From NCBI GenBank assembly GCA_026413225.1, contig CM048552.1:161088053-161152052 (forward strand): a stretch of DNA of 64,000 nucleotides, given 5' to 3'. Shown here in pieces: positions 52,401 through 64,000 of this stretch (its first letter is position 1; each line of letters begins with the position of its first letter). The stretch comes from Otis tarda (lineage: Eukaryota > Chordata > Aves > Otidiformes > Otididae). Under the pieces are notes generated by a model that saw only the letters and a program-made list of their open reading frames with translations, ran no database searches and had not been told where the DNA came from. Both the position numbers and the translations under genes were made by a program.

Positions 52401-54657
52401 TCACAAGCTGTTGACTCTGTAAGCAAACAAACAATAGCTTTGCCTCCTTCCTGTGATTCTGTCATGAAATGAAGAAGTGAGGCTCAGTAGGACCTAGGAC
52501 CTATTTCTGGATTTTTGCATGGGTTTTTTTGTTTGTCTATTTGTTGGGATTTTTTTTTTGTGCAGAAGCCACCAGACTTCCAGGCCTTCTGCCATTTACT
52601 GCTTCTTCCAGCTTCTATGCAATCTTGAGACCCAATTTCCTGCCTTCCCTACTATAAAATCTCCATCCCTCTCTTTCAGATGGATGTAATTCCTCACATT
52701 ACATTGTTTTTTATCTGATAGCTTGATGGGGAATCTAGGCATAGGCCACGTTTTCCTCATTGGTGTCCAATGCTTCCTCCTGAGTCTAGTGGAGTGGAGA
52801 TTCTGGGTCACTTTTGGTGGCAAAGTCTTTCCATTCAGTGCCTAGAATTAGTATTAGACACCATTTCCTTGTGTAATATTCTGGTATTCCACCAGCTTTT
52901 TTTTTGGTCATAGCATTAATGCTGTGTCATATTTGAGCAGAAACTCCTACTGACTGTTCTTATATATATCTTGCCAGCTGAGAGTGACAGCCCCCTGAGA
53001 TGAGGACTAAGGAAAAAGTTGAAAAGCTGATCGGTTCTACTGAGCAGCAGGCAGTGAGGTGTCCAGGGTGACCCATGCTGACTAGAGGCCTTGTATTTGT
53101 TTTTCTGCACTTTACTACTGCAGAAACATTCAAATACAGGAGGATAAACAAGCACAAATGAGGCAGTACAGGTGAAACAGGAAAGCAAAAGCTAAAGAGG
53201 CCAAAAATAGTGTGACAGAAGATAGAAGAAACATGGGAATGGCAACTGAATAAAAGGGAGAAAGTGATAAGAAGAGAGTTAAGTTTCAGTTTTCCAGAGA
53301 TTTCTCAGACACAGTCTCTCAATACTGCTAAAACCATCTCCTATGAACACACAGGCAAAATAAGGGTTCCAAAAATCATATATTTAGTCAAGCACAGGAG
53401 GACCTGCAGTCCAGGCTACCCGTTGCTTCACTCCAGATAGCCGACCGAGGAATGTCAGTGTGAAGCCTGGCTCCAGCTCTGCCTTTATCTTCTCCACATG
53501 GAGAGAAAGAAAACTTTATATCAGAAGTCTGGCTTGGGCTCTAAAATGGGGGCTCCCCTTCACACCCTGCAGGAGCCTGACTCTTCATAACAACCCTGCT
53601 AGATCACTGCTAGTATTTTATTTCATACACATACAAGTATATGTATTATTGCTTGATAAAGTAATTTTAAGGCTTCCACTACTGCATTATCTGAAAGACT
53701 AAAGTTTTTAGCAGTCTGCTGATACACAGAAGTAAAATGAATACTTACTGTAAGATATCATTGTAAACTTTTTATCCAATAGCTTCTTTATTTATGTTTT
53801 CCAAATGTATATACACCTAGTCACTTGGGAGAAACATTCAGCCATATAACACAGTAAGGGGCAGTAGTATAGCTAGAAAAAAATAGGGATTTATGTGAAA
53901 AGGATACAAGAAAGAACACATCTTCTGGTTTTAAATTGAGATAACATACTTCCTTGAATGAGGACCTAAATAATTGTGAGAAAACTTTAAAACTCACACT
54001 AAAACAGTGCTTCTGAAAAATGGAAACATTAGATATGTTACATATAGTTGACACTAATTACACTGTTCCTTTTCCATAATAAGAAACTTCATAAGTACAT
54101 TATAATTTTATGTAGCCTAGATGCCCTTATACTTTAAGTGCTTCTACATTTACAAACCATATAATTAGAAATGTGTTTCCAATAGGTGACTTTTATATTA
54201 GGGTTCAGCATTAAATTATATTGCTCATTCAACCCATTATCTAGAAAATATTCTCCACTTTCACTGAAGAAGCATTATTTTATTAGTCACGCGTTCCTCT
54301 CTTGTAAAGACCACATGTTCACTCCAACTTGCCCATAATATGTGTACATACAATGCATTTCAATTGAAATTTTTATGTTTAATGTCACAATAATCACAAT
54401 AGGTGCCATACAGTCTACTTAATGTGTATTTAGTCAATAACCTCTTTAATTAGTGTTACATATCCATGTACAGTTTATAGTTTTAGTCCCTTAATACAGT
54501 AAAAATTAGCTAAGTAGCTGAAAATGTAACTATATATGCTACTGAAAAATCTTTTTTTTGTTGATTACACAAAATTTTTCTTTGGAATCAAGCAGCTTTT
54601 GTCTCTGGAATCAAAAGCTGTATATAAATGCTTCATAACACCATAAATACACTGGAT

Positions 54658-54675
54658 TTGTTGTTGTTGTTGTTA
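54658..54675. repeat. (TTG)6 microsatellite
   Basis: Six perfect TTG/TGT trinucleotides. Confidence 0.85.
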
Positions 54676-54866
54676 CTACCTGTTTTTGCTTTAAAATTGG
54701 CCTCTTCTAAACATCTTTTTTTACTTATTCTGAGGAGCCATCAAAGTTTGTACATTCTGTCACAGGCTCTGATTTGATTTAGCCAAAAGTCATGATTTCT
54801 TATACTCAGTGCATCAGTATCATCGATCACAAATTGAAATTTATTTTGGCATTAGTTTACTTTGGG

Positions 54867-54885
54867 TTGTTTGTTTGTTTGTTTA
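54867..54885. repeat. (GTTT)n microsatellite
   Basis: Four to five perfect GTTT units. Confidence 0.85.
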
Positions 54886-57145
54886 ATTTTGTGACTACAC
54901 TGTGTGTACTATCTAAGAACTAAACAAGTTCCTACTTTGCATACAACCATTTCTACTGCTTTAACATACCTCTGCCTCTGGAAAATCTCAGACCTACCCT
55001 CTATTTCTTTTTCCTTTGTGATGTTATGAAGTTTGACAGCAGATAAAAAATTCAGTCTCATGTTATTTTGCTGCTGGCTGATACATTGGCATCAGGTCCG
55101 AAGGGCCTCTTGTTATCCTTCAAAGCCAAATGTGAGATCATAAATACCTGGTGTGCTCTGGATGGATAGAAAAGCCAGAGGCACAAATCCAGACCCACCA
55201 GGAGCAACTAAAGGATTAGAAAAATATACACATTTTAATTCTTTGGATTACTCCTGTATTCTTGAAGAAATCCATAGGGCTGGAGCTGACATTGCCACAG
55301 AACAATGAAGAACTTTTAAAACGAGAAGTAAGGTCACCGCTGTTATTAACTTAATCACATATATGAGTCAGTGCATAATATAAAATTTAGAAAATTCAGG
55401 CAAACAAGGACATGGAAAAATGATGCCTGTTCACTATAGCTCTTCTCAAAATGTCAGGTAAGCTTTAAAAATGCTTGAGAAATGATTTTTACCTGAGGTA
55501 GGAGAGGGAGAAGTTCTGAATTAATAAAATAAGAGCAGTCTTTTTTAACATCACAGAATCTAAATTCTTCAGTTCTGTCTATGCATGTCAGGTGGACATA
55601 AATCTGGTCATGAGTTGTGGATTTAGTTTTTATTATTTTCCCAATAATTCCTTCAGTATTAGCTCTTTCTTGATAGATATCTAGCAGAAGTGACTAGCAT
55701 TTCAGCCTAGTAGGCAGCAGACATTTGGGTCTGCTAATCTGCGACATGAAATAAAAAGGATGGGAATAAGGTAGCATTGCTTTGCTTGGATTATTGTTAA
55801 AAGGTTTAAATCTTCGCTGACATTCTGCTCCTTTGATTTCCGCTATCCTGACTTGGAATATATGTGGTCTATATGGCAAACCTGCTTCCCTGAGCGTCTG
55901 TTTACCCAATCTTTCTTTGAACTGCTGATGGTAATGAATCTCCTTCCTCCAGCCCCAACTGCTGCATTCAGTTATCATCAAGCGCAGGCATCAACTAGAG
56001 CTCTAATCTTGCTCTGATGGATGGAATACTAACCTTTCACAAGATTAGAGACACAAGGTGCTCTAGAGATAATAAAATTCAAATAGGTTTATTTCAAAGG
56101 GCAACTCAATCTCGATTTTGTTCATGGGTCACTTGACAGATCATTTGCCAATGTAGTTTTTGTGTCCTTCTGCGTCTGGCTTCTGTGCAGTGCTCCAACT
56201 ATTTCAAATTAAGTGGGCCCCAACAGACAGAGTTCGGCAAGGGTCTGGCTTCAGTGAAAATAGCAAGATATTCATTCAGCGTGGAGCTGGCAACTTTGCT
56301 AAAAGTGCATCTTAGGTGAGTGGTGCCTGCATGGTGGAAAAGTTTTTCTTAGTGTTTTTAGGAAGGCATAGAAATGACAATAATGATAAGCATTTTGAAT
56401 GCTTTGAATTTTAAACTCCTGTTTGATCATGGAGCAAAAATCTTGCTAGCATCATGACATCCAGCTGTGCAATATATGCAGTAAGGTGAGAGATTTGTAG
56501 CTCAGGAGTGACAATTTTTAATGTGCCTGTCAAGCACAACTATGCAAAAGTGTTTACAAATGAAATATTTAAGTCACGTATCTACAAACATGGAAATAAG
56601 GCTCTTACAGATTCCTCTAGCTAACAGTTTTGGAGTTCGGTGATACACACATCAGTTAGGATCCTATGCAGATAAAACAGCTAAAATCTCCTGCAACCTC
56701 TAAGGTTGTAGTTTGCACCTATTAAAAAATACCAATGGACCTTGCTCTGTGTTTTAATAAAGCAAAATTAAATGATTGTAACTAGTCTGCTTAGAGAGAA
56801 AATATTATCGAAGCTAGTGAGTGTAATGTCTGGCCTTCATTTAGAAGAAGGATAAAAATAATTAAAAGGCTTATATAGACCAGACAGCTAAAGTTGCAGG
56901 TGTAGCAATTGGATGCAAACTACAGTACTTCCATGAGTTAGCCAGGAGGCTGGACGCCAGGGCTGGCTTGTGTGTGCGGATGCTAGCAGCTGGACCCCTC
57001 TCCAGGACAGAGAGAGAGGGGACAAAACGCAAATTAAGCCCTTCAGAACTGCACAGAAACAGCAGCCAGGAAAGCTCAGCGAAAAGTCAGAAGGATGTTG
57101 TATGCTCAGATCCAGGACAACACTGAAAACCAGTATGCTCTAGAA

Positions 57146-57168
57146 TTTTTTTTTTTTTTTTTTTTTTA
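57146..57168. repeat. Poly(T) tract of 23
   Basis: An uninterrupted T run after TCTAGAA. It is poly(A) on the minus strand, but no insertion body was recognised. Confidence 0.9.
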
Positions 57169-59201
57169 ATCAAAACTGTGAAACCCTGTCTTTCTTCTAC
57201 AGAACTTGCTACTTGCATATTTATAGGGGTGAGAGTTCAGAATAACAAACCATTTGGAGGTAAGATTGCATTATTTTAGCTTCCCGAAACAAGGATGATT
57301 ACATCATATTTAAAATTCAGTGGTTGATGAGTTTGCATGATAACTAAGTAGGACAGATTTGATGGCATATGCATCTAAAATGTGTACTGGACTAAGTCTG
57401 AAGTCTGGAAACTGAAAAACAAAGTTTTTTTTTACTGTTTTTAAAGCCTTAGAACTAGATGAAAAATATATTCTCATTTTGAATGGTTTAGCTCTGGCAG
57501 CTCACAAACTAGTCTGTTCTGAGAACTGCAATCATATCTTTGGAGTCCATTTACATTGTTAAAATTTCATAACTGAGTGAGTTCTTAATATTTCAAAAAC
57601 TGTTTCTGTTTTCATAAAGTTTTAATATACACAGTTCACTTGTCATTATTGCCCTTTATAGTAAGAAGCTCTTGAAACTAATTTTATGGTACATGTTTTT
57701 AAAAATGCCAAGAAATAACTTGGCGTATAACACACGACTCTTGCAACTGATTCAGGAACTTGTGCACTTACCTATTTCTTTCTCTCTTTTCAGTACTAAG
57801 CATTGGACATTAATTTTCTGTAAATATATGTGAAAGTAATCTCTAATAGAAGGTGGGAAGATACCTGTACCTGAGGAGTTCAGTCTTTTTGTTAAAGGAT
57901 GTGAATTTTTCAGATAATCATTTGTCTTTGCCACTTCCCTGCCAACTCTATCAACCTATGTGTAATTTTCTACCCATGATAGATGCAAAATGGGCTAGGA
58001 AATTGCCACAGGATCACACAGGCAGGAGAATAGAGAATTAATCCTGTGTTACCTAAATTGTTCACAGAAAAGGGGACTACATCAAATCAAGACCTTTCAG
58101 GAATATCAAAGCTCCCAGTCAGCTGCCGTGGAGAAGGGTATGACAACTAACCCGGGCTGCAGGCAGGTGCTGTAACTCTCCAGAAGTCAAGGACTGGGAT
58201 GGAGGAAGAAGAGGTGGGGAAGCAGTCACTGCGATCAACCTGCCAGACTCATCACTGACTTACATCAAATGTTTAACTACACAGATTTTAGTGGAATGTT
58301 TCATTCCCACAGTATGTCTGCATAGACTTTTCTACAAGGTTCGAAATCTTCAGTTAGTATATACAGGTGAGATAAAAATGCTGAAGACACATGAAGCAAG
58401 ACAAGGAAGCATGACCACAGAAATAATTTAAAATTATCTCCAGAACAGAGTGGGTATTGAAACTCAGAAGATTTTTACCCTCTAGAAAAGCACTTCTTCG
58501 AAAAAACCAAGTGCCACTTCCAAATTATACAAGTAAATAAATATTGCAGTAACAATTTTGATTTGTTACTGCAAATCAAAATATGCCACATAAGTGTACT
58601 AATACTGGTCTGGTAGGCTTTCAGGAAATACACTCGCAAATAAAAGAATTACTGAGAAGTTCATCCTCTGGTTTAAAGCCAAAACTAGTTACCTGAAACT
58701 ATGAAATCTAGCGTCAGACCTAGCTCCAAATGTAACTGCTGAGCTGAGCAATTAATGATCTTTTTTTATAAAGCCTGATCTGCAAGCACACACAAAGAAA
58801 AGTCAAATGACTTAATTTGATTTAAATGCAGCTGCCCTAATCACACACAGAAACAACCACAATAGTCAGACTAAGCTCTTTTCCGCTGAACAGCACTTGG
58901 CCTAGAACACGTAACATTACGCTCTTCATCGTTAACTTTGAATTTTCTTGCTTTTGTGGGATTAAGTCAGACCCTTAACATTATGTTAATGTAGCTTTTT
59001 GTGGTTTAATTACAAGGTTTCCTCTAGAGTGTAACGTAATAACAATTAATCAGCTAGTTCTTAACTTCCACAAAAGGAACTGTCATCTGTTATTATCTGT
59101 GCTGCTAACCCACCACAATGTCAGCAGAACTGAAAACAAACAATTAGACCACAAAAGCTACATGCAAATAGTGTCTGTAGCTTAAACAAATGAAAGTAAA
59201 A
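57169..59201. other. Intronic sequence with no supported gene
   Basis: AT-rich unique sequence; the only distinct structure is the double hairpin at 58544-58582. Confidence 0.5.
58544..58582. repeat. Two overlapping perfect inverted repeats (alternative hairpins)
   Basis: First pair: TTGCAGTAACAA (58544-58555) with its exact reverse complement at 58563-58574. Second pair: ATTTTGATTTG (58555-58565) with its exact reverse complement at 58572-58582. The arms interleave, so only one complete hairpin can form at a time (or a pseudoknot-like fold). Confidence 0.9.
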
Positions 59202-59985
59202 ATCATAAAATCATAGAATAGTTTGAGTTGGAAGGGACCTTCAAAGGTCATCTAGTCCAACCCCTTCTGCAAGGAGCAGGGACATCTCCAACTAGATCAG
59301 CTTGCTCAGAGACCCGTCCAACCTGGCCTTGAATGTTTCCAGGGATGGGGTATCCACCACCTCTCTGGGCAACCTGTTCCAGTGTTCCATCACCTTCAGT
59401 GTAAAAAATTTTTTCCTTGTATCCAGTGTGAATCTGTTTCCTTCTATTTTAAAATCATTACCCCTTGTCCTATCACAACAGGCCCAGCTAAAGGGTTTCT
59501 CCCTGTCTTTCTTACAAGCCTCCTTTAGGTACTGGAAGGCCATTATAAAGTCTCCCTGGAGCCTTCTCTTCTCCAGGCTGAACAGCCCCAACTCTCTCAG
59601 CCTGTCCTCATAGGAAAGGTGCTCCAACCCTCTAATCATCTTTGTGGCCCTTCTCTGGACCCTCTCCAACTGGTCCATGCCTGGTTCTTATGTTGGGGGC
59701 TGCAGAACTGGACACAGTACTCCAGGTGGGGTCTCAGAAAAATGGAGCAGAGGGGCAGAATCACCTCCCTCGACCTGCTGGCCATGCTTCTTTTGATGCA
59801 GCCCAGGATGTGGTTGGCTTTCTGGGCTGCAAGCACACATTGCCAGTTCACGTTGAGCTTCTCATCCACCATCACTCCCAAGTCCTTCTCCTCAGGGCCG
59901 CTCTCGATCCATTCTCCGCCCAGCCTGTGTTTGTGCTTGGGATTGCCTCAACTTATGTGCAGGACCTTGCACTTGGCCTTGTTGA
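59202..59985 (-). mobile_element. CR1 LINE 3' fragment, antisense, longest copy in the window
   Basis: On the minus strand the copy covers more of ORF2 than the others. [20 protein letters not shown] and [20 protein letters not shown] come from the end of the polymerase domain. After a frameshift a 128-codon frame (59678-59292) follows, with [40 protein letters not shown] and EHWNRLPREVVDTPSLETFK. The 3' tail units ATCATAAA/ATCATAGA are at 59202-59218. The 5' truncation falls at about 59985. A frameshift near 59680 and absent catalytic parts make it inactive. It is nearly identical in its last 450 bases to the copy at 46586-47120, so both come from the same subfamily. Confidence 0.95.
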
Positions 59986-60769
59986 GCCCTGAAATTCTCC
60001 TTTGTTCATTCCATTTTACATAAACAACACAGAACTAAAAGTACTTAATATCATACAGTAGGGATACACAAGCAACACACAGACTAGCTGACACGAGTTG
60101 TCTATGGAAAACCATCTAAAAAGGCAGAATTTGAAGCTGATGCTATTTCAGGATTTACTGCCTTCTTCCATGATATCTAGATGTTAATTCTCTGGTTTAT
60201 TTTTAGGTCTGGCTTATTTGCAGAGCTATGCTGATTATATTTGGCAGAAAAAATCATTAATGGATGTAGATAGTAATTGTTGTGATAGACTAAGATAATG
60301 CATTTAAAATACATAAATGTGAAATTCAATAAATGCTTTAATAAAAAAATGAAGGCAGGATGTTGGAAATTAAAAGCAAAGGAAGAATCAAAAAGTCACT
60401 GAGGACATTTAGCATTTAAAAATATGAAAGTCTTATTCCTATCAGCATAGAAACACTCCCAGGTTGCAATTCTCTCCTGGCTGTGGCCTGGGTACAGAGA
60501 TGGATAATATTTCCAAGCAGCTGGACTGCTGTGGGAAATGTGAAGTGAAATTCTGCTGTTGTTATTACTTTTCTTCTTCCAGAGAGGAGTTTTCTCTAGG
60601 GTGCTGTTTGACTCTCAGAAGTCATCACATAAAAAATGGCAGTTTGAGTCAACAGATTTGTTCAATGACAAAATATGTTCTTAGCACTCTTTAGTTCTGT
60701 TAGCCCTGAAGCAATAACATGACAGAGGGGGGCAGAGAGGGTCCTACTAATGTTTTCAGGCATGAAAAG

Positions 60770-60786
60770 TCTCTCTCTCTCTCTCA
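60770..60786. repeat. (TC)8 microsatellite
   Basis: A perfect dinucleotide run followed by an imperfect CAGTCTCTC continuation. Confidence 0.85.
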
Positions 60787-62040
60787 GTCTCTCAAAAAAA
60801 GTTGATTGTAAGACATAGCTTGAGAACTTGGAAATAATTGGGGATTTCCAGAAACTGCTTCCCAATCTTGAGTGTAGCTACTGCTATCAATGGCTGTTAC
60901 AGTACATGTGTGGGCAGTTTTATAGAGCGTTCAATTATTTTACAGCAGTTACAGTATTTATCATTCATTGTGTTGCATTTTCTTAATGACGTATATCTAA
61001 GTATTAGGTGGGGTTTTAAAAAAAAATGTTCAGAACATTAGCAGGTACCTGTAGTGGATGGACCACAACACCTCTTGTCATATATTTTTTTTATTTGTAG
61101 CTACAGCAAGCTTCAAAAATCACAACCTAGGTAACCAATATAGTTGACTTTTTCCTAAAAATTAATTCTAGTATTACAGATATAAACTCTAGCTACAGCC
61201 TTTCTGTGATTGTGTACAGTTTATAGCAGCTTTTCAAAGGTATCCCACCCACTCCCTGCTGCACAAGTCACAAAGAAATATAAATCTTACATTCCAACAA
61301 CAGCTTTCACTTCATTCACTAGTAACAAACACCTGTAGCAGCAGGATCCACATACAGTTCAACTTATTTTTTTTGCACCTCTAAATTGCTCGTCATCATA
61401 AAGAAGTGGCAGCAGTTCAATAACAGAAGAATAATGCAGCAAGAAGACTGGAGCCACAGGAGTGTTTAATTGCCATAAAAAAAAGCTAACAAGTGATTAA
61501 AAAGATAAATCAAAAGTTTGCAGAAGGACTAAAGCGCCCACTCAGTTTTATGGTTTCATTTGAGCTACAAAGACGTTATTATACATTCATTTACAAAACA
61601 ATGAGCTCTTACTGTTTATGAAAGTTTAATTTCTTGGTTTATTGCTTTAATATATCTAACATCACTAAGGTTTATTTTAAAACGGAATCTCTGACTATAT
61701 GATGTGTATGTTATTTTTTTCTTACATTTAGTCTGCAAACGGAATGAATAACATAATAATTGTACTCATCTATGAAACAATTAAAGTAGGGGTAATTGCT
61801 TCTTCTCTCATATCTGCATGTAAAGTATAAGAATTAATATTTTATCATTTGGCAATGCTTCTTGTTAGCACAACATTCTGACATCAGTTTTTTGTTTGGC
61901 CACAGGCATTTGAGCAAATGCTGGAAAACGTTCTGCAGAGCCAAAATGCAGGTTGACGGTAAACTTGTGCTTAAGGAACATATCTCCTCAGGCTCATGTG
62001 TCTGATAAAACTTTAGCTGCTCAAATAACATCATCAACCA

Positions 62041-62069
62041 CAAACAAACAAACAAACAAACAAACAAAG
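62041..62069. repeat. (CAAA)7 microsatellite
   Basis: Seven perfect CAAA units; nearby AAACAAATGAACAAAC sequence (about 62106-62120) is a degenerate extension. Confidence 0.9.
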
Positions 62070-64000
62070 ATTTCTTAAACTACTAAACCCAGAATTTAAG
62101 AAAATAAACAAATGAACAAACATGGATTTGATGACAAATTGCTGCCCCTCAAACGATATGTTTATCCTAGACTGAACTACAAAATGACAAAAATTCATTA
62201 CGATAACAAGTAATGTAGCAGTTGTTATTAAAGAGGATTTTAAACACAGGTTTAAAAAGCTCAGAAAATAAACAGTGTGTGTGTGCTTTCACTGTTGTAA
62301 ACTGTTATATCATTTCTGAGAGAAGCCAAAAAGCATCCAGAAAACTATTTCCTTTTCTTTCCTACTTTGCCCAAGAAGATATTGACCTTGGTAGTGAAAT
62401 CAATTTTTATTTTATTTTTTAATCCACTATTTCGGGAAACTGCTAATGACATGCTTTTAAATTCCTGAGATGAGTCTTAATGATGTGATGTGGGACACCA
62501 CTGCCTCTCACGCACTTCAAGGATTAGCTTGGGGAGGAAAAGCTTAGGAAAAAGGAAGCTGCTGGTCCTCTGAAGTTCCAGAAATGTTTTCTACTTTCAA
62601 AGTTATCAGGTCTTTTACTCATTTGCTGTCTCATTCCACTTCTCATTTGCACATCAAGTCCTGTGACCTGAGTTTAGTTATCTTTAACACACATGCAACA
62701 AGGTCAGCAATACAATCCAAAACCTCAGTGGTCTCTTCACTTTGCCATGTGAACACAAAGCAACCATTATAGACCTCTGCCAAGATTTATGCTCTATAGA
62801 CCTACAGAGTTTCAGTTCCCCATGCTTCTTCACCAGAAATGACAGAATGCTTATATGAGTTTTTCAGACTAAGGGCTACAACCAGTGCAGTAACTCACAT
62901 ACGAATATAGTATAACAACCTAAGCACGGTTGATCAGGTATAGGTTGGGGATGTAGCTGCTGATATCGAAGGCTGGCCCTCTTGTTATCTAATTAGACTT
63001 TGCATTGAAGACATAGGGTCAATAAAAGGGTAAGGAAAATGAACTGTTCCAGAAAGTGAACTTATTGTGCCTATGGTTAAAGAAGACTGTCATGTATCAA
63101 AATAGATTTTAAAAAGCACCAAAACCCAACACTTGGACATATCCATCCATAACCTCAAGTTTTCTTAGTAGTTTTACTGGTTTTTCACATTTGGCCATTA
63201 ATAAAATATAAATAATAATACACACTTTGGATAACCTTTTAAAGAAGTTGGAGTGCATTAGCAACTCCTGTCTGGCCACAGAACTAATGTAATTCTCTTC
63301 CCTCTTCCTATGTATTACCATCTTGCTCCAGCAAGCTCTAAAGGCAGTGTCTGTGAGTGTCTGAATGGTGAGAACTAACAAATACTGTAGCAGACAATTC
63401 TTGTCAAACGTGCTTAACTGCTTGCATTGCTAGCATGATCATTTTCAAATGTGATATAAAAACCAGATTATCTTAATTTTGAGTAGAGCACAAGTTTTCT
63501 TGTCCACGCAGGTTTGCTACAGATGTTCATAACACAAGATGTGCATAGACAGAAGAAAAAAGAAAAGCATTAAGAAAACAAAATGCAAATTTTTATACCA
63601 AATTGTAGCAAGAAGGTAATTCACATAGTCCTTTTGGAGCTGGAGGTCTGGAACCTTGAAGGACGGGTTATACTCATCACTGTCCAAAACAGTGATCACC
63701 ATCAAGTAAGAAGAATCATGCTTAGTTTTTTAAATAAGCATGTGATTGACCCTTTCCACACACACAAAATAAACCCTCATAACCCCCATACCCCAAAGAA
63801 ACAAACAAAAACCCAGGAGCTGAGGAAGAGGCCCAACCTGATCTGTGCAGAGTCACAGAAATCAAAGCAGTTGACTCTTTCTCATTTCCCTCTCAGCATG
63901 ACTTCTGACATATCACTTACATCATTAAAGAAGACAGTGGTATGAGATGATGTGGCTCTGAAACTTTGGGGAAAACAGATAATAAGCTCCTGGTCACCCT

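Larger units (their letters stand above)
49437..57145. other. Intronic sequence with no supported gene
   Basis: AT-rich unique sequence. It contains an A13 run and a T9 run near 50191-50223, three degenerate TTAAGGAT units at about 51708-51742, a (TTG)6 microsatellite (54658-54675) and (GTTT)4-5 (54867-54885). The segment at 50230-50560 is less AT-rich, without any open frame of note. Confidence 0.5.
59986..64000. other. Intronic sequence with no supported gene
   Basis: AT-rich sequence with (TC)n and (CAAA)n microsatellites and no identified transposon. Open frames are short; the 120-codon frame at 63583-63945 plus is low-complexity in its second half and is not supported. Confidence 0.5.

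Overview
This window looks like a piece of a bird genome that lies almost entirely inside introns of one very large gene. Two observations support a bird. Seven fragments of CR1-type LINE retrotransposons are present, several with the diagnostic 3' end of short ATTCTATG-like repeats, and there is one long solitary LTR of avian endogenous-retrovirus type. The only host coding sequence I can support is a single exon on the minus strand (40760-41151). Its translation reads as glypican-6 (GPC6), a GPI-anchored cell-surface heparan sulfate proteoglycan. It has a good splice acceptor, branch-point candidate and donor, and the reading frame is open throughout. I cannot determine the species. The LTR type would fit many birds, and I recognise it only from memory.

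Layout: positions 1-40759 are the downstream intron of GPC6 (gene on the minus strand) and 41152-64000 are the upstream intron. Within the downstream intron are an old palindromic repeat (9701-9795), a CR1 reverse-transcriptase fragment (about 10121-10747) followed by an unassigned A-tailed segment, a CR1 3' end (11549-11757), an antisense CR1 (12194-12634), a different CR1 subfamily (36691-36941) and an older antisense CR1 (38486-38975). The upstream intron holds two closely similar antisense CR1 copies (46586-47120 and 59202-59985) and the antisense solo LTR (48266-49436). The rest is AT-rich, mostly unique sequence with scattered homopolymer tracts, short microsatellites and several perfect inverted repeats.

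There is no operon, RNA gene, CRISPR array or cluster of cooperating genes, and I found no convincing new biological system. The observations most worth a second look are an unassigned open frame at 24913-25125 with a splice-acceptor-like 5' flank and poly(A) signals behind it, the unassigned A-tailed sequence at 10748-11034, two mutually exclusive perfect hairpins at 58544-58582, and a perfect 14-bp-arm palindrome at 2027-2056. Nearly all other open frames are short, lack recognisable motifs and are what chance gives in this much intronic DNA.
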